DNA of 51,734 bases from a virus. The notes beneath the pieces were generated by a model, which saw nothing but the letters and a program-made list of their open reading frames with translations, made no database searches and was not told the origin of the DNA. The stretch is from positions 1-51,734 of IMG/VR virus record IMGVR_UViG_3300010883_000046. One strand, 5' to 3'. Positions 15,841 to 24,589 of the stretch are shown piece after piece. How positions within the stretch are numbered: position 1 is the first letter of the stretch; each line of letters starts with the position of its first letter. The translations under genes and the position numbers were made by a program.

Positions 15841-16733
15841 TGCAGCTCTTCTATCAATGTTTTTATATCCAACCCTGCACAATCAATTTTTTTACGTGTC
15901 ATATGATAATGACTAACAATCCCCTTGAATCTACCGGAAGCTACTGAAGTGGAAACGCCTTTAAGTGTTTTGCCTGTTTTATCTAGCGGACACTTTAAAG
16001 GAATTCCGACGCCTACATTTATTGCTTGCCACAAAGCTTTAAGTGCATTAAGCTGGACATTATAAAAACCCGTAAAATCTTCCATGGCATTACCATGCAC
16101 AGACTCACCGCTTATAATCGGTCGTTCTCCATATCCATTTTGCTTGTACCAATCTTGATATTTCGGATAATAAGCATTTGATATTTCGACACCAATTGAA
16201 CTATGATTGAGTTTTTTACTTCCTGCGTGATAAGCTGCGTGATTTGTATCTAAGAGTTGATATATTGTGCCGTCATTGTCAATTAAAAAATGAACAGATA
16301 AGCCTCGTTTAGCTAAAACTTTGTGACAAGTCTTACTATTTAAACACACATCCCAATGATTTACGAACATATTAATGTTTCTTGGTTCAAAATACTTTGT
16401 ATAACCACTTCTGGCTTTGTAACCTTTTTCTTCTGACCAGAGAACAACTTTTGGCCAGTCTATTGGAATAAAATTTCCATGATGGACTATGAAAGATTCA
16501 TCCTTATCAGCAATATTATCAGGCTCGTAATCATCAATTTTACTTTGTCTTTCTGTATATATTCTTCGATGTGTTCCTGGGCCACATAATCCGTCTGCTT
16601 TTAATTTGTTTTTATTCTGCCAAGATTTAATAGCAGCTATTAAGTCTTCATCAAACTCACTACATCCGAACCAGTCAGGAGTCCAACCTAACTTTGCTGC
16701 TGAACACTCATTATAAAATATTTTATCATCCAT
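15837..16733 (-). CDS. N-acetylmuramoyl-L-alanine amidase endolysin with peptidoglycan-binding domain
   Basis: The 298-residue protein has an N-terminal PG_binding_1-like domain (about 25-60: EDLIAAIKSWQNKNKLKADG then GLCGPGTHRRI). It is followed by an Amidase_2 domain with NHWDVC, SVHFLIDNDGTIYQLLDTN, HAAYHAG and SIGVEISN, the usual zinc-binding His and substrate-binding landmarks. The final zinc-ligand region reads HMTRKKIDCAGLD, where most amidases have K-x-D-P-G. It would cut the stem peptide from the glycan strand at lysis. No signal peptide is visible, so a holin must release it; none is obvious next to it. It is the last gene before a terminator. Confidence 0.88.
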   Translation of the reverse strand: MDDKIFYNECSAAKLGWTPDWFGCSEFDEDLIAAIKSWQNKNKLKADGLCGPGTHRRIYTERQSKIDDYEPDNIADKDESFIVHHGNFIPIDWPKVVLWSEEKGYKARSGYTKYFEPRNINMFVNHWDVCLNSKTCHKVLAKRGLSVHFLIDNDGTIYQLLDTNHAAYHAGSKKLNHSSIGVEISNAYYPKYQDWYKQNGYGERPIISGESVHGNAMEDFTGFYNVQLNALKALWQAINVGVGIPLKCPLDKTGKTLKGVSTSVASGRFKGIVSHYHMTRKKIDCAGLDIKTLIEELQ

Positions 16734-16735
16734 TA

Positions 16736-17194
16736 TTATATTCCTCGTTTAACACGTTGAGTTAGTAAATAAACGTACCCTTCGTATTTATTTGCTGCAG
16801 AAGCTAAGTAATCATCCATACCCAGTGTTAACAAATTATAAGAATCTAGTATTTTGTATAATTCCGTTAAATTATCAATGTGGTCTCTTATAAACTGCAA
16901 ACCTAGCGCAGCAATTACATCAGCGCCTTGTCCAGCGGGTGAATTGTATTTTTTTAAAACTTTTATAGCAATTTCTGTTAGCATAATAGGACACGCAACT
17001 GATTCTGTGTCTGCTATTATTATTGCCTTTTCTACCAATTTATCAAAGTCTTCCAATACACCATTGTATATCTCGCCATACAAATTAACATGGTCACCTG
17101 CGAAACCTACGCCCTTTGTAACATGATGCGCAGCATGAAACCACGTTTGTAAAGCCTTAGTACAACCTATGTACCCTAATAAAGCATCGTACAT
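16736..17194 (-). CDS. Dps/ferritin-like protein
   Basis: The 152-residue helical protein starts with CTKALQTWFHAAHHVTKGVG, then FAGDHVNLYGEIYNGVLEDF and DKLVEKAI. The order W-x-x-H, H-x-x-x-G, D-H-x-x-x-x-E-x-Y and D-x-L-x-E-K resembles the first two helices of Dps/ferritin-like proteins, where these His, Asp and Glu residues bind iron between subunits. Length fits Dps (about 150-170). It could bind iron or protect DNA from oxidation, but a purely structural role of the fold is possible. It has a GGAGG ribosome binding site and stands 2 nt upstream of the endolysin gene. Confidence 0.5.
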   Translation of the reverse strand: MYDALLGYIGCTKALQTWFHAAHHVTKGVGFAGDHVNLYGEIYNGVLEDFDKLVEKAIIIADTESVACPIMLTEIAIKVLKKYNSPAGQGADVIAALGLQFIRDHIDNLTELYKILDSYNLLTLGMDDYLASAANKYEGYVYLLTQRVKRGI

Positions 17195-17212
17195 TTAATC
17201 CTCCGAATAAGT

Positions 17213-17250
17213 ATAATTATTCTAAATTAATAGCAATATCCACATTAATA
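17213..17250 (-). repeat. 38-bp sequence resembling the 3' end of the ClpP-like gene
   Basis: This segment between the 582-residue gene and the Dps-like gene matches 19030-19067 at 31 of 38 positions by hand alignment. In one frame it encodes INVDIAINLE-stop, against VNVDVAIDFE-stop at the end of the ClpP-like protein. The frame is open upstream for 13 codons into the end of the 582-residue gene (read in a +1 frame: RYSLKLATQLSRNN). Confidence 0.7.
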
Positions 17251-17256
17251 TTGTTT

Positions 17257-19005
17257 CTACTTAGTTGCGTCGCTAATTTTAATGAGTAGCGTCAAGCCGC
17301 TGTACATTAATTTTGTATACTCTTTGATTTGATCTTCTTCTATATCGCCGCCTTTCGACAAGTAATAAAAGATATCATTAAGCTTCTTAGCAATATCTTT
17401 CATGCGCTGGATATTTTTTGGGCTGATTTTGCGTGCTGTTTCTGTGGAGTATTTCTTCATAGCTCTAAGCTCGTCAGTATTTGATATTATATCATAAAAA
17501 GCTTCTAGAGCTTTTTTATAGTATTTGTTATCCATCTCATACATTTTTACTATATTGCTCTTGTTGGAGGAACCCGTGTTCCCATAGGCATCAAAAGAAA
17601 AAACCGGAACATTATTCGTATAATCGCTTACAAAGCTATTTATATCTTCATCATTTAACATATCAAGCTTCTTACTATCAAACTTGATAAATGGTTGATT
17701 TAAGACACTTCCTACACCGTATACCATAGAGTTAAATGTTCTTTCACTGTCCCTAAATCGATCAATACTTTCTCCTGCATCCCACATAGTTTGTCTGTCT
17801 TTCAATAGACCCCTAAACATATTGACGTTTGCTTTTATCAAGTATATCATTTCGCTAGACAACTTTTTTCCAGTTTTAATATCATAGAATGGATAACTCT
17901 TATGAAAATGATCCAGTAGTTTTGCAAATTTCGGTAGGTTCATTATTAATTTCGTGTTATTAAGAATCTTCAAAAGAGGTATTCTGTCACTGCTTTTTAG
18001 TGATTTTGATATAAACATCCAATCCTTTTGATAGTCTCCAGTCGATACAGCATTAAAAGTTTCAATTTCTTTTTTAGTAAAAAAGTAGAATCTCGATATA
18101 GTTTCAATATCAGCATCGACTCCTGGCATTCCAATCATTTTTACAATATCACAACATATACCTGTAACAATCCCGCCCTGAACAATAATTTCGTTGTAAT
18201 TGTTACCTGTTACAGTTTTATCAGTAATCTTATCTTCTGGGCCTACAATTAAAGATTCTGAATTTAGCGCTATTCTTGAAAAGTCTGCATGTTTCTTGAA
18301 ATTTTCTTTTGAATTTTCTTTTTTTAACTTCAACCATTCAGTAACTATATCGAAATGTGCAGCAAAAGTAATATTACCCTTTATCCTAAAATGAACTTTT
18401 TCATCCCAGCCTAGACCTGGATTATTTAACATTATTTCTTGTATTTTTGTGTTTAGTTTGTCAGTTGAGGCTCCTGGTGAGCCGTAACACGAAAGTTCAT
18501 CTAACATGATAGCAGGAAAACTTTTATAAATAGAATAATCAATCCCTACATTAGCATCAATAATGCCGCCTACAGCATGCCAAGTCTCAAAATTTTCCCA
18601 GAAATCAGGGTAATTCTTGGCTTCACTTTGCCATATATGTTTCATAAGTTTGTCTATGATTTTTGCAGATCCTGTTCTAGAAGCCGGATCTGCAGCTTGA
18701 TGGGCTTGATTAAGCGACGCATTTTTTGTAATATCAGAATATAAGTTTTGTAGACTATTGATTATTTCTTTATCGCTGTTTGAATTATTGACAATATCAA
18801 TTATTTTGTTCGGATCTAGATCGCTAGGTAAAGAGTATTTTTTAATAAAATCATTATACTCTTGCTTATTTAGACTTTTATTTGAAGCTAGCTTTGCAAA
18901 CCTTTTTATTTCATCTACAAATTTACTATATACATTTGCTGATCTTTCTAACAATTTTTCCCTTACAGACTCTCTTACTAATCTTCTTATTACTGGGTTT
19001 ACCAT
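17257..19005 (-). CDS. Unknown 582-residue protein, possibly with a shifted C-terminal frame
   Basis: A 582-residue protein with no recognised domain. The N-terminus MVNPVIRRLVRESVREKLLERSANV is a basic amphipathic helix similar in style to the start of the protein at 1494-2651. The body mixes helices with an alpha/beta middle (FPAIMLDELSCYGSPGASTD, FRIKGNITFAAHFDIVTEWL, NEIIVQGGIVTGICCDIVKM). The annotated end is ISDATK. A +1 shift about ten codons earlier would instead give KLATQLSRNN followed by INVDIAINLE, closely like the end of ClpP next door. It may have lost its original C-terminus by a frameshift. AGGAGC precedes the start. Function unknown; virion-associated is a guess. Confidence 0.65.
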   Translation of the reverse strand: MVNPVIRRLVRESVREKLLERSANVYSKFVDEIKRFAKLASNKSLNKQEYNDFIKKYSLPSDLDPNKIIDIVNNSNSDKEIINSLQNLYSDITKNASLNQAHQAADPASRTGSAKIIDKLMKHIWQSEAKNYPDFWENFETWHAVGGIIDANVGIDYSIYKSFPAIMLDELSCYGSPGASTDKLNTKIQEIMLNNPGLGWDEKVHFRIKGNITFAAHFDIVTEWLKLKKENSKENFKKHADFSRIALNSESLIVGPEDKITDKTVTGNNYNEIIVQGGIVTGICCDIVKMIGMPGVDADIETISRFYFFTKKEIETFNAVSTGDYQKDWMFISKSLKSSDRIPLLKILNNTKLIMNLPKFAKLLDHFHKSYPFYDIKTGKKLSSEMIYLIKANVNMFRGLLKDRQTMWDAGESIDRFRDSERTFNSMVYGVGSVLNQPFIKFDSKKLDMLNDEDINSFVSDYTNNVPVFSFDAYGNTGSSNKSNIVKMYEMDNKYYKKALEAFYDIISNTDELRAMKKYSTETARKISPKNIQRMKDIAKKLNDIFYYLSKGGDIEEDQIKEYTKLMYSGLTLLIKISDATK

Positions 19006-19029
19006 AGCTATTTGCTCCTATCTATAGTA

Positions 19030-19067
19030 ATAATTATTCAAAGTCTATAGCAACATCCACGTTAACA
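19030..19067 (-). repeat. Partner copy of the 38-bp repeat, at the 3' end of the ClpP-like gene
   Basis: It encodes the last ten residues of the ClpP-like protein (VNVDVAIDFE), its TAA stop and the following TTAT. It matches 17213-17250 at 31 of 38 positions; several of the seven differences are synonymous or conservative (Val/Ile, Asp/Asn, Phe/Leu). Confidence 0.7.
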
Positions 19068-19636
19068 CTTATTTTTGGAACTCTAATATGATTAACTATA
19101 CCGTGTTTAACACATTCATCAGCATCTAAAAACCAGTCAGCGTGCTTTTTCTTATCAACTAGCTTTAAAAAATAATCATCTTTTTTGCCACAATTTTGTG
19201 CCATCATCTTATAGACAATTTCATTTAATCGTTCTGTTTCTTTTGCACTAGCAACAACTTCTTCAGATTTTCCAAAGTGTGATGACGAAACATCATGAAT
19301 CATTACAGTTGCATCCTTGTCTACAAACCTATAACCTTCACTTCCAAAAGAAAGTAAAATAGCACCGCAACTCATTGCTTTACCTTCAACAATTGTTGCA
19401 ACTGGTAACTCTGAATTTTTTATTGTTGATATCATTGACATCAGTGAATAAACTTGACCTCCATAAGAATCAATAACAACAGGAATAATTTTCTGACCTG
19501 TATTGTGTGCCATTGCGACTTTTGATCTAAATTCTTTCGCTGAGTCTTCATCAAACTTATTAACAGTTATAATGATTGGTGTGTGATGTAACTCGAATTC
19601 TTTAACTTCTTTTGCAACGTTATATTTCCAAAGCAT
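19034..19636 (-). CDS. ClpP-like serine protease
   Basis: The 200-residue protein has the ClpP/crotonase fold landmarks: IPVVIDSYGGQVYSLMSMIS (a DSxGG segment near residues 52-56), the nucleophile region EGKAMSCGAILLSFGSEG with Ser near residue 88, and the catalytic His in ATVMIHDVSS (about residue 112). A late Asp or Glu would complete the triad. The length is that of ClpP. It could associate with a host Clp ATPase or act alone on phage proteins; it is not next to capsid genes, so a prohead protease role is less likely. GGAAGG precedes the start. A TATAAT lies upstream without a good -35. Confidence 0.8.
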   Translation of the reverse strand: MLWKYNVAKEVKEFELHHTPIIITVNKFDEDSAKEFRSKVAMAHNTGQKIIPVVIDSYGGQVYSLMSMISTIKNSELPVATIVEGKAMSCGAILLSFGSEGYRFVDKDATVMIHDVSSSHFGKSEEVVASAKETERLNEIVYKMMAQNCGKKDDYFLKLVDKKKHADWFLDADECVKHGIVNHIRVPKISVNVDVAIDFE

Positions 19637-19739
19637 CTTTACCTTCCTATTTTTATTATTATATAAACAAATGGTGCGAAATAAACGCCCCCATATAAAT
19701 TAATTTAATTACCTAAATCATAATCACAGAACCAACATA

Positions 19740-22229
19740 CTACCCACACTTTCCAGAGCCGCAACTCTTACATGTTACACAACCTTCCTGATATACTAAG
19801 CTATCTTCTGTTCCACATTCACTACAAATCTTATCACTTGCAGATGTTCCATCATCTATATAATTCTTAAGACATCTGGCAATAACTTTTGAGAATGAAA
19901 ACAAATCTGCTTCTTTATCTTTTTGCATCTGTTCTACAAGGTATTGCACAGGAGCACCGTGACGAAGCGCTAAACTAATAGTTCTTGTATATCCTGCATA
20001 ATTTGCATTAGCAAAAACACTAACAACATCTCTAATTGCAAGTGAATCTTCTTCTTCTCCAATTTGTAAATCATACTTAGAATTTGCTGTCTTAAAAGCG
20101 CGTTTAGTCAGCTGTCCTTTTCTATATTTTCTAGGAATTTCAATTTGTTCAGCTTCACCACCAATTATTTCGTATGGTTTACCATTCAGCAATCCAATTA
20201 ACATAACCCATTTCTGACCCTTAACAGACGTATGATATATGTCACATTCTAAAGTTTCTGGTCTTTTTGGTGCATGTCGAGAAACAAAAGATTGTGCTTT
20301 TTCTTTTTTGTTTTCAGCAGATACCAGAACGCCGCTTCTAGAGCCATCCCTATATACTGTGATGCCCTTACAACCTAATTCCCATCCTAACATATAGATG
20401 TCTTTTACTGTTTCCACATCAACATCTGCGGGAAGGTTTGTTGTATTAGAAATTGCATGGCATATCCATTTCTGTGCGACTGACTGGAGTTTAACTTTTG
20501 CGCGCCAATCGATTTCATTAGCAGTTGCTCCGTAATAAGGAGTAAATGCCATTGCGTGTTGTAGTGTATCTTCTTGATCGAAATAATCTGCATCCCACCA
20601 ATCAAGCCATTCTTTGAATTTATGATGATAAACAGTAAATTCTGTCCACTCATCACCTAGATCATCAACAAACATTACTTCTTCATTGTTTTGAACCTTT
20701 TTACGACGCTTATAATAAAGCATAAATGCTGGTTCTATACCACTTGTTGTTTGTGTTAAACAAGAAACAGAACCTGCAGGTGCTGTGGTTGTGTTTGCAA
20801 TATTTCTACGTCCATATGTGCGATATTCTTCAACTCTATAAGGTAACAATTCAGAGATGATTCTATTTAAAAACGGATGTTTAGATTCTTTTTCTAAATC
20901 CCATATTGTAAAAGCACCGCGTTCTTTTGCTAATATTATTGATTCTTCGTATGATGCAAGTGCTAACCATTTATATATTTCTTCAGTTGTTTTAATAGAT
21001 TCATCTGACCCATAAGTCTGTCCTAACATTGCAATCGTGTCACCTAACCCAGTAATCCCTAATCCAGTCCTTCTACCCTTTAAAGCTACCTGTCTTATTG
21101 TATGCCATAAATTTCTTTCGTAGTATTTGACTTCATCTGTTTCCGGATCTTTGTCAATCTTGTCTAGAATCTTGTCAATTTGCTCAATATCCAAATCAAT
21201 CATATCATCCATAAGGCGCTGTGCTTTCATCGCAATTAATCTAAATTTTCCGTAATCAAAGGTAGCATTACCTTCCCAAGCATTCTTAACAAAAGATGTA
21301 AGATTTACAAGCATTAAGCGACAGCTATCATATGGTGAAAGTATAATTTCGCCACACGGGTTTGTTGATACAGAACCAAAGCCTTCACTTGTATATGCAT
21401 CAGCTGGTGTCATTCTTGTTGCTGTGTCCCAAAATAAAACTCCTGGTTCAGCTGATGTGTGTGCACCTTCAATTAATGCATCCCATACTTCTTTTGCACT
21501 AAATTCTAAGCTAACCTCTGGATTTGTAGCATCAACAGGCCAGCGTTGTTGATACATTTCATTATTCTGAACAGCATTCATAAATTCATCTGTAGCTCTT
21601 ACAGAAATATTAGCACCGGTAACCCTTGTTAAATTACTTTTTATCTTAATAAAATCCATAACTTGCGGATGATGTACACTAATTGAAAGCATCAGCGCAC
21701 CGCGTCGTCCACCTTGCGCTACTTCTCGGCAACTATTAGAGAAACGATCTAAAAATACTTCAATTCCATCTGTTGTCTTTGCTGCATTTGAAGTATACAT
21801 ACCTTTTGGTCTGATTGTAGATATATCAAAACCTACACCGCCTCTTCTTTTCATTATCTGAACTTGTTCTTGATCTGTCTTTAGAATGCCTGCATATGAA
21901 TCTGCAGGTGATTCAATAACAAAACAATTAGACAAAGACTGAATCTTTGCCTCATTTCCAATGCCACTCATTGGTGAACCTTGCGGTACTATATACTTAA
22001 AGTCTTTGAGTAAGTTGTATATTTCAGTTTTACCCATAGAATTAGGATATTTGTTTTCAATTCTTGAAAACTCTGTTGCTAAACGTTCATGCATTTCCTC
22101 AGGTGACTTTTCTAAATAGTTACCTTTTGCATCTTGCAAAGCGTACTTGCCGGCAAAGACACTAGCAGCTAACTCATCGCCACCAAAATAATCCAAACTT
22201 GCTTTTAAAACCTCACTGTATGTGTGCAT
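19740..22229 (-). CDS. nrdJ: Class II (adenosylcobalamin-dependent) ribonucleotide reductase
   Basis: The 829-residue protein is complete for class II NrdJ. Landmarks are LSNCFVIES (Cys102), GGVGFDIS, GGRRGALM, the active-site STNPCGEI (Asn290, Cys292, Glu294), and NTTTAPAGSVSCLTQTTSGI, followed by HAISNTTNLPADVDVE and GCKGITVYRDGSRSG. The C-terminal 28 residues hold six Cys in CSECG, GCVTCKSCG and KCG, the redox tail seen in NrdJ proteins. No NrdB radical subunit is encoded nearby, which agrees with the B12-dependent class. It reduces ribonucleotides to deoxyribonucleotides for phage DNA synthesis without oxygen dependence. It sits 9 nt downstream of the helicase gene. Confidence 0.93.
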   Translation of the reverse strand: MHTYSEVLKASLDYFGGDELAASVFAGKYALQDAKGNYLEKSPEEMHERLATEFSRIENKYPNSMGKTEIYNLLKDFKYIVPQGSPMSGIGNEAKIQSLSNCFVIESPADSYAGILKTDQEQVQIMKRRGGVGFDISTIRPKGMYTSNAAKTTDGIEVFLDRFSNSCREVAQGGRRGALMLSISVHHPQVMDFIKIKSNLTRVTGANISVRATDEFMNAVQNNEMYQQRWPVDATNPEVSLEFSAKEVWDALIEGAHTSAEPGVLFWDTATRMTPADAYTSEGFGSVSTNPCGEIILSPYDSCRLMLVNLTSFVKNAWEGNATFDYGKFRLIAMKAQRLMDDMIDLDIEQIDKILDKIDKDPETDEVKYYERNLWHTIRQVALKGRRTGLGITGLGDTIAMLGQTYGSDESIKTTEEIYKWLALASYEESIILAKERGAFTIWDLEKESKHPFLNRIISELLPYRVEEYRTYGRRNIANTTTAPAGSVSCLTQTTSGIEPAFMLYYKRRKKVQNNEEVMFVDDLGDEWTEFTVYHHKFKEWLDWWDADYFDQEDTLQHAMAFTPYYGATANEIDWRAKVKLQSVAQKWICHAISNTTNLPADVDVETVKDIYMLGWELGCKGITVYRDGSRSGVLVSAENKKEKAQSFVSRHAPKRPETLECDIYHTSVKGQKWVMLIGLLNGKPYEIIGGEAEQIEIPRKYRKGQLTKRAFKTANSKYDLQIGEEEDSLAIRDVVSVFANANYAGYTRTISLALRHGAPVQYLVEQMQKDKEADLFSFSKVIARCLKNYIDDGTSASDKICSECGTEDSLVYQEGCVTCKSCGSGKCG

Positions 22230-22238
22230 TCATTCTCC

Positions 22239-23624
22239 TTAATTACCTTTTCCTGTTATCTCTTTCCATTTTGATTTTAACATATCTTTTGTTCCAGCAT
22301 TGTCACGTTCTATCGCATCTACAATTGACATTTCTCTAACGTCGTCTAGTACTTCAATTTTTGACATTGCACAATCAATTCTGATTGGAAACATTAATCC
22401 GTCGCGACCAGCACGATTTTTTGCCACAAAGAGTCGACCTGCACCTGTTGCTTTTTCCATCGGCTTTCTCGATAATGATACAACAACATCTGCTACCATC
22501 GCTTTTCCATATGCTTCTGACATATTTTCTAAACCAACAATCTCTGATTTTGCAGAATCGCGGTTTGCTTGTGACGCTGTCCAAACGGGTATGTTTAATT
22601 CCATTGCGAGGTTCCTGATTTCTTCGTATACTAATTTAAGTTCATGTCTAAGTGAATCGTAAGTACGTGTAGAACGCATAATATCCGCGTAATCGATAAC
22701 GAGTAAGCTGGGTTTAAAATCTTTCATTTCAAGTTTTTCTAAATGATTCCTGAGTGTAATAATGCTTGCTGCACCTGTTGGGTATTGCTTAATTATTAAC
22801 CTGCCAAAATCATTTTCCTCATAAGTTTTTAAAACTGTTTCCTTGTTTTCAACAACGTTATTAGATGGAATATTACACAAATTACTGTCGTATCTTATAC
22901 CAACTGATGTCTCAGTTAATTCAAAAGTGTAATGTACAACATTTTTTCCACGACGCAATGCCTCAGCACCCATAGCAACGAGATAATGTGATTTTCCCAC
23001 ACCTGTATTCGCAACAACAACACCTATTTCTCCTCTTCCTAATCCACCATTTAGTACATCTTTTTGATCTAAATGTTTTATACCTGTAGCACAGGTTGCT
23101 CTATCAACTAAAACAAATCTTGCGTCATGATCTTTAAAAAATTCATGACCAATTGTTGATGATGATCCTTTGGAAACTGCATCTTTCATAATGTTCAATA
23201 CAGATTCATAATTTTCTTGTTTAATTGCTTTTACACTTTCTTCAAGTGCTTGTTGCAATGCTTGTTTTTTACAGAAATCAAGCGTTTTATCTTTTACAAA
23301 TTTTAAGTCGCCTAAGTTTGGTGAAGCTTTCATTCTTGTCAAATATTCAATGACTTGCTCTCGCAAAATAATGTCATCACCAGCAGTCAATTCATCCCTA
23401 ATAATAGAGACAAGTAGTTGCATTGTTGGGAAATTACGATATTTGGTATAAAAACTAAAAAACCTGTCACATAAAAACTGCAAATATTTGAGTTCGAAGT
23501 AATCATATTGCATTACTTCCATCATTTGTGATGACCAAGTATGATCGTTCAGTAATGCTTGAAAGATTTTTTCTTGAAAGTCTTTTCCATATTTTGAAAA
23601 GTAGTTGGAGTTTTCCATCACCAT
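22239..23624 (-). CDS. Replicative DNA helicase (DnaB/gp41 type)
   Basis: The 461-residue protein has an N-terminal helical domain (1-150) and a RecA-like C-terminal domain: Walker A ANTGVGKS (205-212), Walker B LLVIDYAD (307-314), and TASQANRDS as the sensor/H4 region. Domain order and length match T4 gp41 and DnaB hexameric helicases, which unwind DNA ahead of the fork and recruit primase. No primase is visible in the window. The start (ATG at 23624, or ATG at 23618, two codons later) overlaps the nuclease gene by 7 nt, with AAAGGA ahead of it. Confidence 0.9.
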   Translation of the reverse strand: MVMENSNYFSKYGKDFQEKIFQALLNDHTWSSQMMEVMQYDYFELKYLQFLCDRFFSFYTKYRNFPTMQLLVSIIRDELTAGDDIILREQVIEYLTRMKASPNLGDLKFVKDKTLDFCKKQALQQALEESVKAIKQENYESVLNIMKDAVSKGSSSTIGHEFFKDHDARFVLVDRATCATGIKHLDQKDVLNGGLGRGEIGVVVANTGVGKSHYLVAMGAEALRRGKNVVHYTFELTETSVGIRYDSNLCNIPSNNVVENKETVLKTYEENDFGRLIIKQYPTGAASIITLRNHLEKLEMKDFKPSLLVIDYADIMRSTRTYDSLRHELKLVYEEIRNLAMELNIPVWTASQANRDSAKSEIVGLENMSEAYGKAMVADVVVSLSRKPMEKATGAGRLFVAKNRAGRDGLMFPIRIDCAMSKIEVLDDVREMSIVDAIERDNAGTKDMLKSKWKEITGKGN

Positions 23625-24589
23625 AGTATTCCTTTAGTTAACGTTCTTAGCAAGTAACCATGCTTTAGAAAGTCTATATTCTTTATATTGTTTTCGTTTA
23701 AATGTTTAATTGCTTTAAGATTATTCCATGCAGGATTAAAATTTTCAATAGCTTCATCAATTCTTTTTGTTTGGTAATGTACTAAATTATTAACGTCTAG
23801 ATATACTAACTTATGATTTCTTTCAATTAATGTTTCACATTCTTTTATGCTTTTATATATTTTCTTTTTTGAGCTTTCGACTCTTGCTGCGTTTTCAACA
23901 AACAGCTGAGAACAGTTTCCTTCAAACTCAGGGTTTGTAAACTCCTTATACTCTTTTGAAAGCTTTTTAAAGCCAACTCCCGGGACTCCCGGAATATTAT
24001 CTGATTTATCTCCTACTATAGATTTTGCAAGACAAAAGTTATTAGGATGCACATTAAATCTTTTTATCACACTAGCTGTATTGACAAAGTCTTTGACAGT
24101 GGGTGAATAGATAATTGTGTTGTCACCTAAGAGTTGATAATAATCATGATCAGCTGACACAATTATTTTATTTTTATTACGTAACTTGTATTTTGACATA
24201 TAACCTATTGCATCATCTGCTTCTGCATCTTCTACATAAATTTGACAAACTGGTAAATTAGATAAGATGCCTATAAGCGTACTCATCTGAAAATTTCTAT
24301 TTTCTAATGAATCAGGTATCTCTTCTTTATCATAGTATCGATTCATCCTAGGCGGTCGTTTTCCTTTTTTATAATCAGGATATAAATCACGTTTTCTTTT
24401 AGAACCACCACCTTCCCAAACAACAATAACACTTTCAGGATTACATTTTTCAACCAATCCAATTAGATTATAATAAAAACCAACAATACCACCTATTTGT
24501 TCTCCATTACCAGACATTGCGGGGTGTGCAATATAATGACGCATAAATACATTTAATGCGTCAAAAATCAGTACTCTATTTTTTACCAT
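23618..24589 (-). CDS. 5'-3' exonuclease/flap endonuclease (FEN, T4 RNase H type)
   Basis: The 323-residue protein has LIFDALNVF with Asp10, the acidic cluster YVEDAEADDAIGY (119-130), SADHDYYQLL with Asp147 and Asp149, and the helix-three-turn-helix region VGDKSDNIPGVPGVGFK (192-208). These are the metal-binding and DNA-binding landmarks of FEN nucleases. It probably removes RNA primers and flaps on the lagging strand. It is joined by a 1-nt overlap to recA upstream and a 7-nt overlap to the helicase downstream, so the three are translated together. Confidence 0.92.
   Translation of the reverse strand: MVKNRVLIFDALNVFMRHYIAHPAMSGNGEQIGGIVGFYYNLIGLVEKCNPESVIVVWEGGGSKRKRDLYPDYKKGKRPPRMNRYYDKEEIPDSLENRNFQMSTLIGILSNLPVCQIYVEDAEADDAIGYMSKYKLRNKNKIIVSADHDYYQLLGDNTIIYSPTVKDFVNTASVIKRFNVHPNNFCLAKSIVGDKSDNIPGVPGVGFKKLSKEYKEFTNPEFEGNCSQLFVENAARVESSKKKIYKSIKECETLIERNHKLVYLDVNNLVHYQTKRIDEAIENFNPAWNNLKAIKHLNENNIKNIDFLKHGYLLRTLTKGILW

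Noticed and set aside
19034-19636. ClpP-like protein as the prohead protease
   Set aside because: It lies far from any capsid gene and next to the reductase; the length and motifs are those of ClpP. Not excluded but unsupported.
19660-19685. TATAAT before the ClpP-like gene as a promoter
   Set aside because: No acceptable -35 hexamer at 16-18 nt upstream; only GTTTAT is present.
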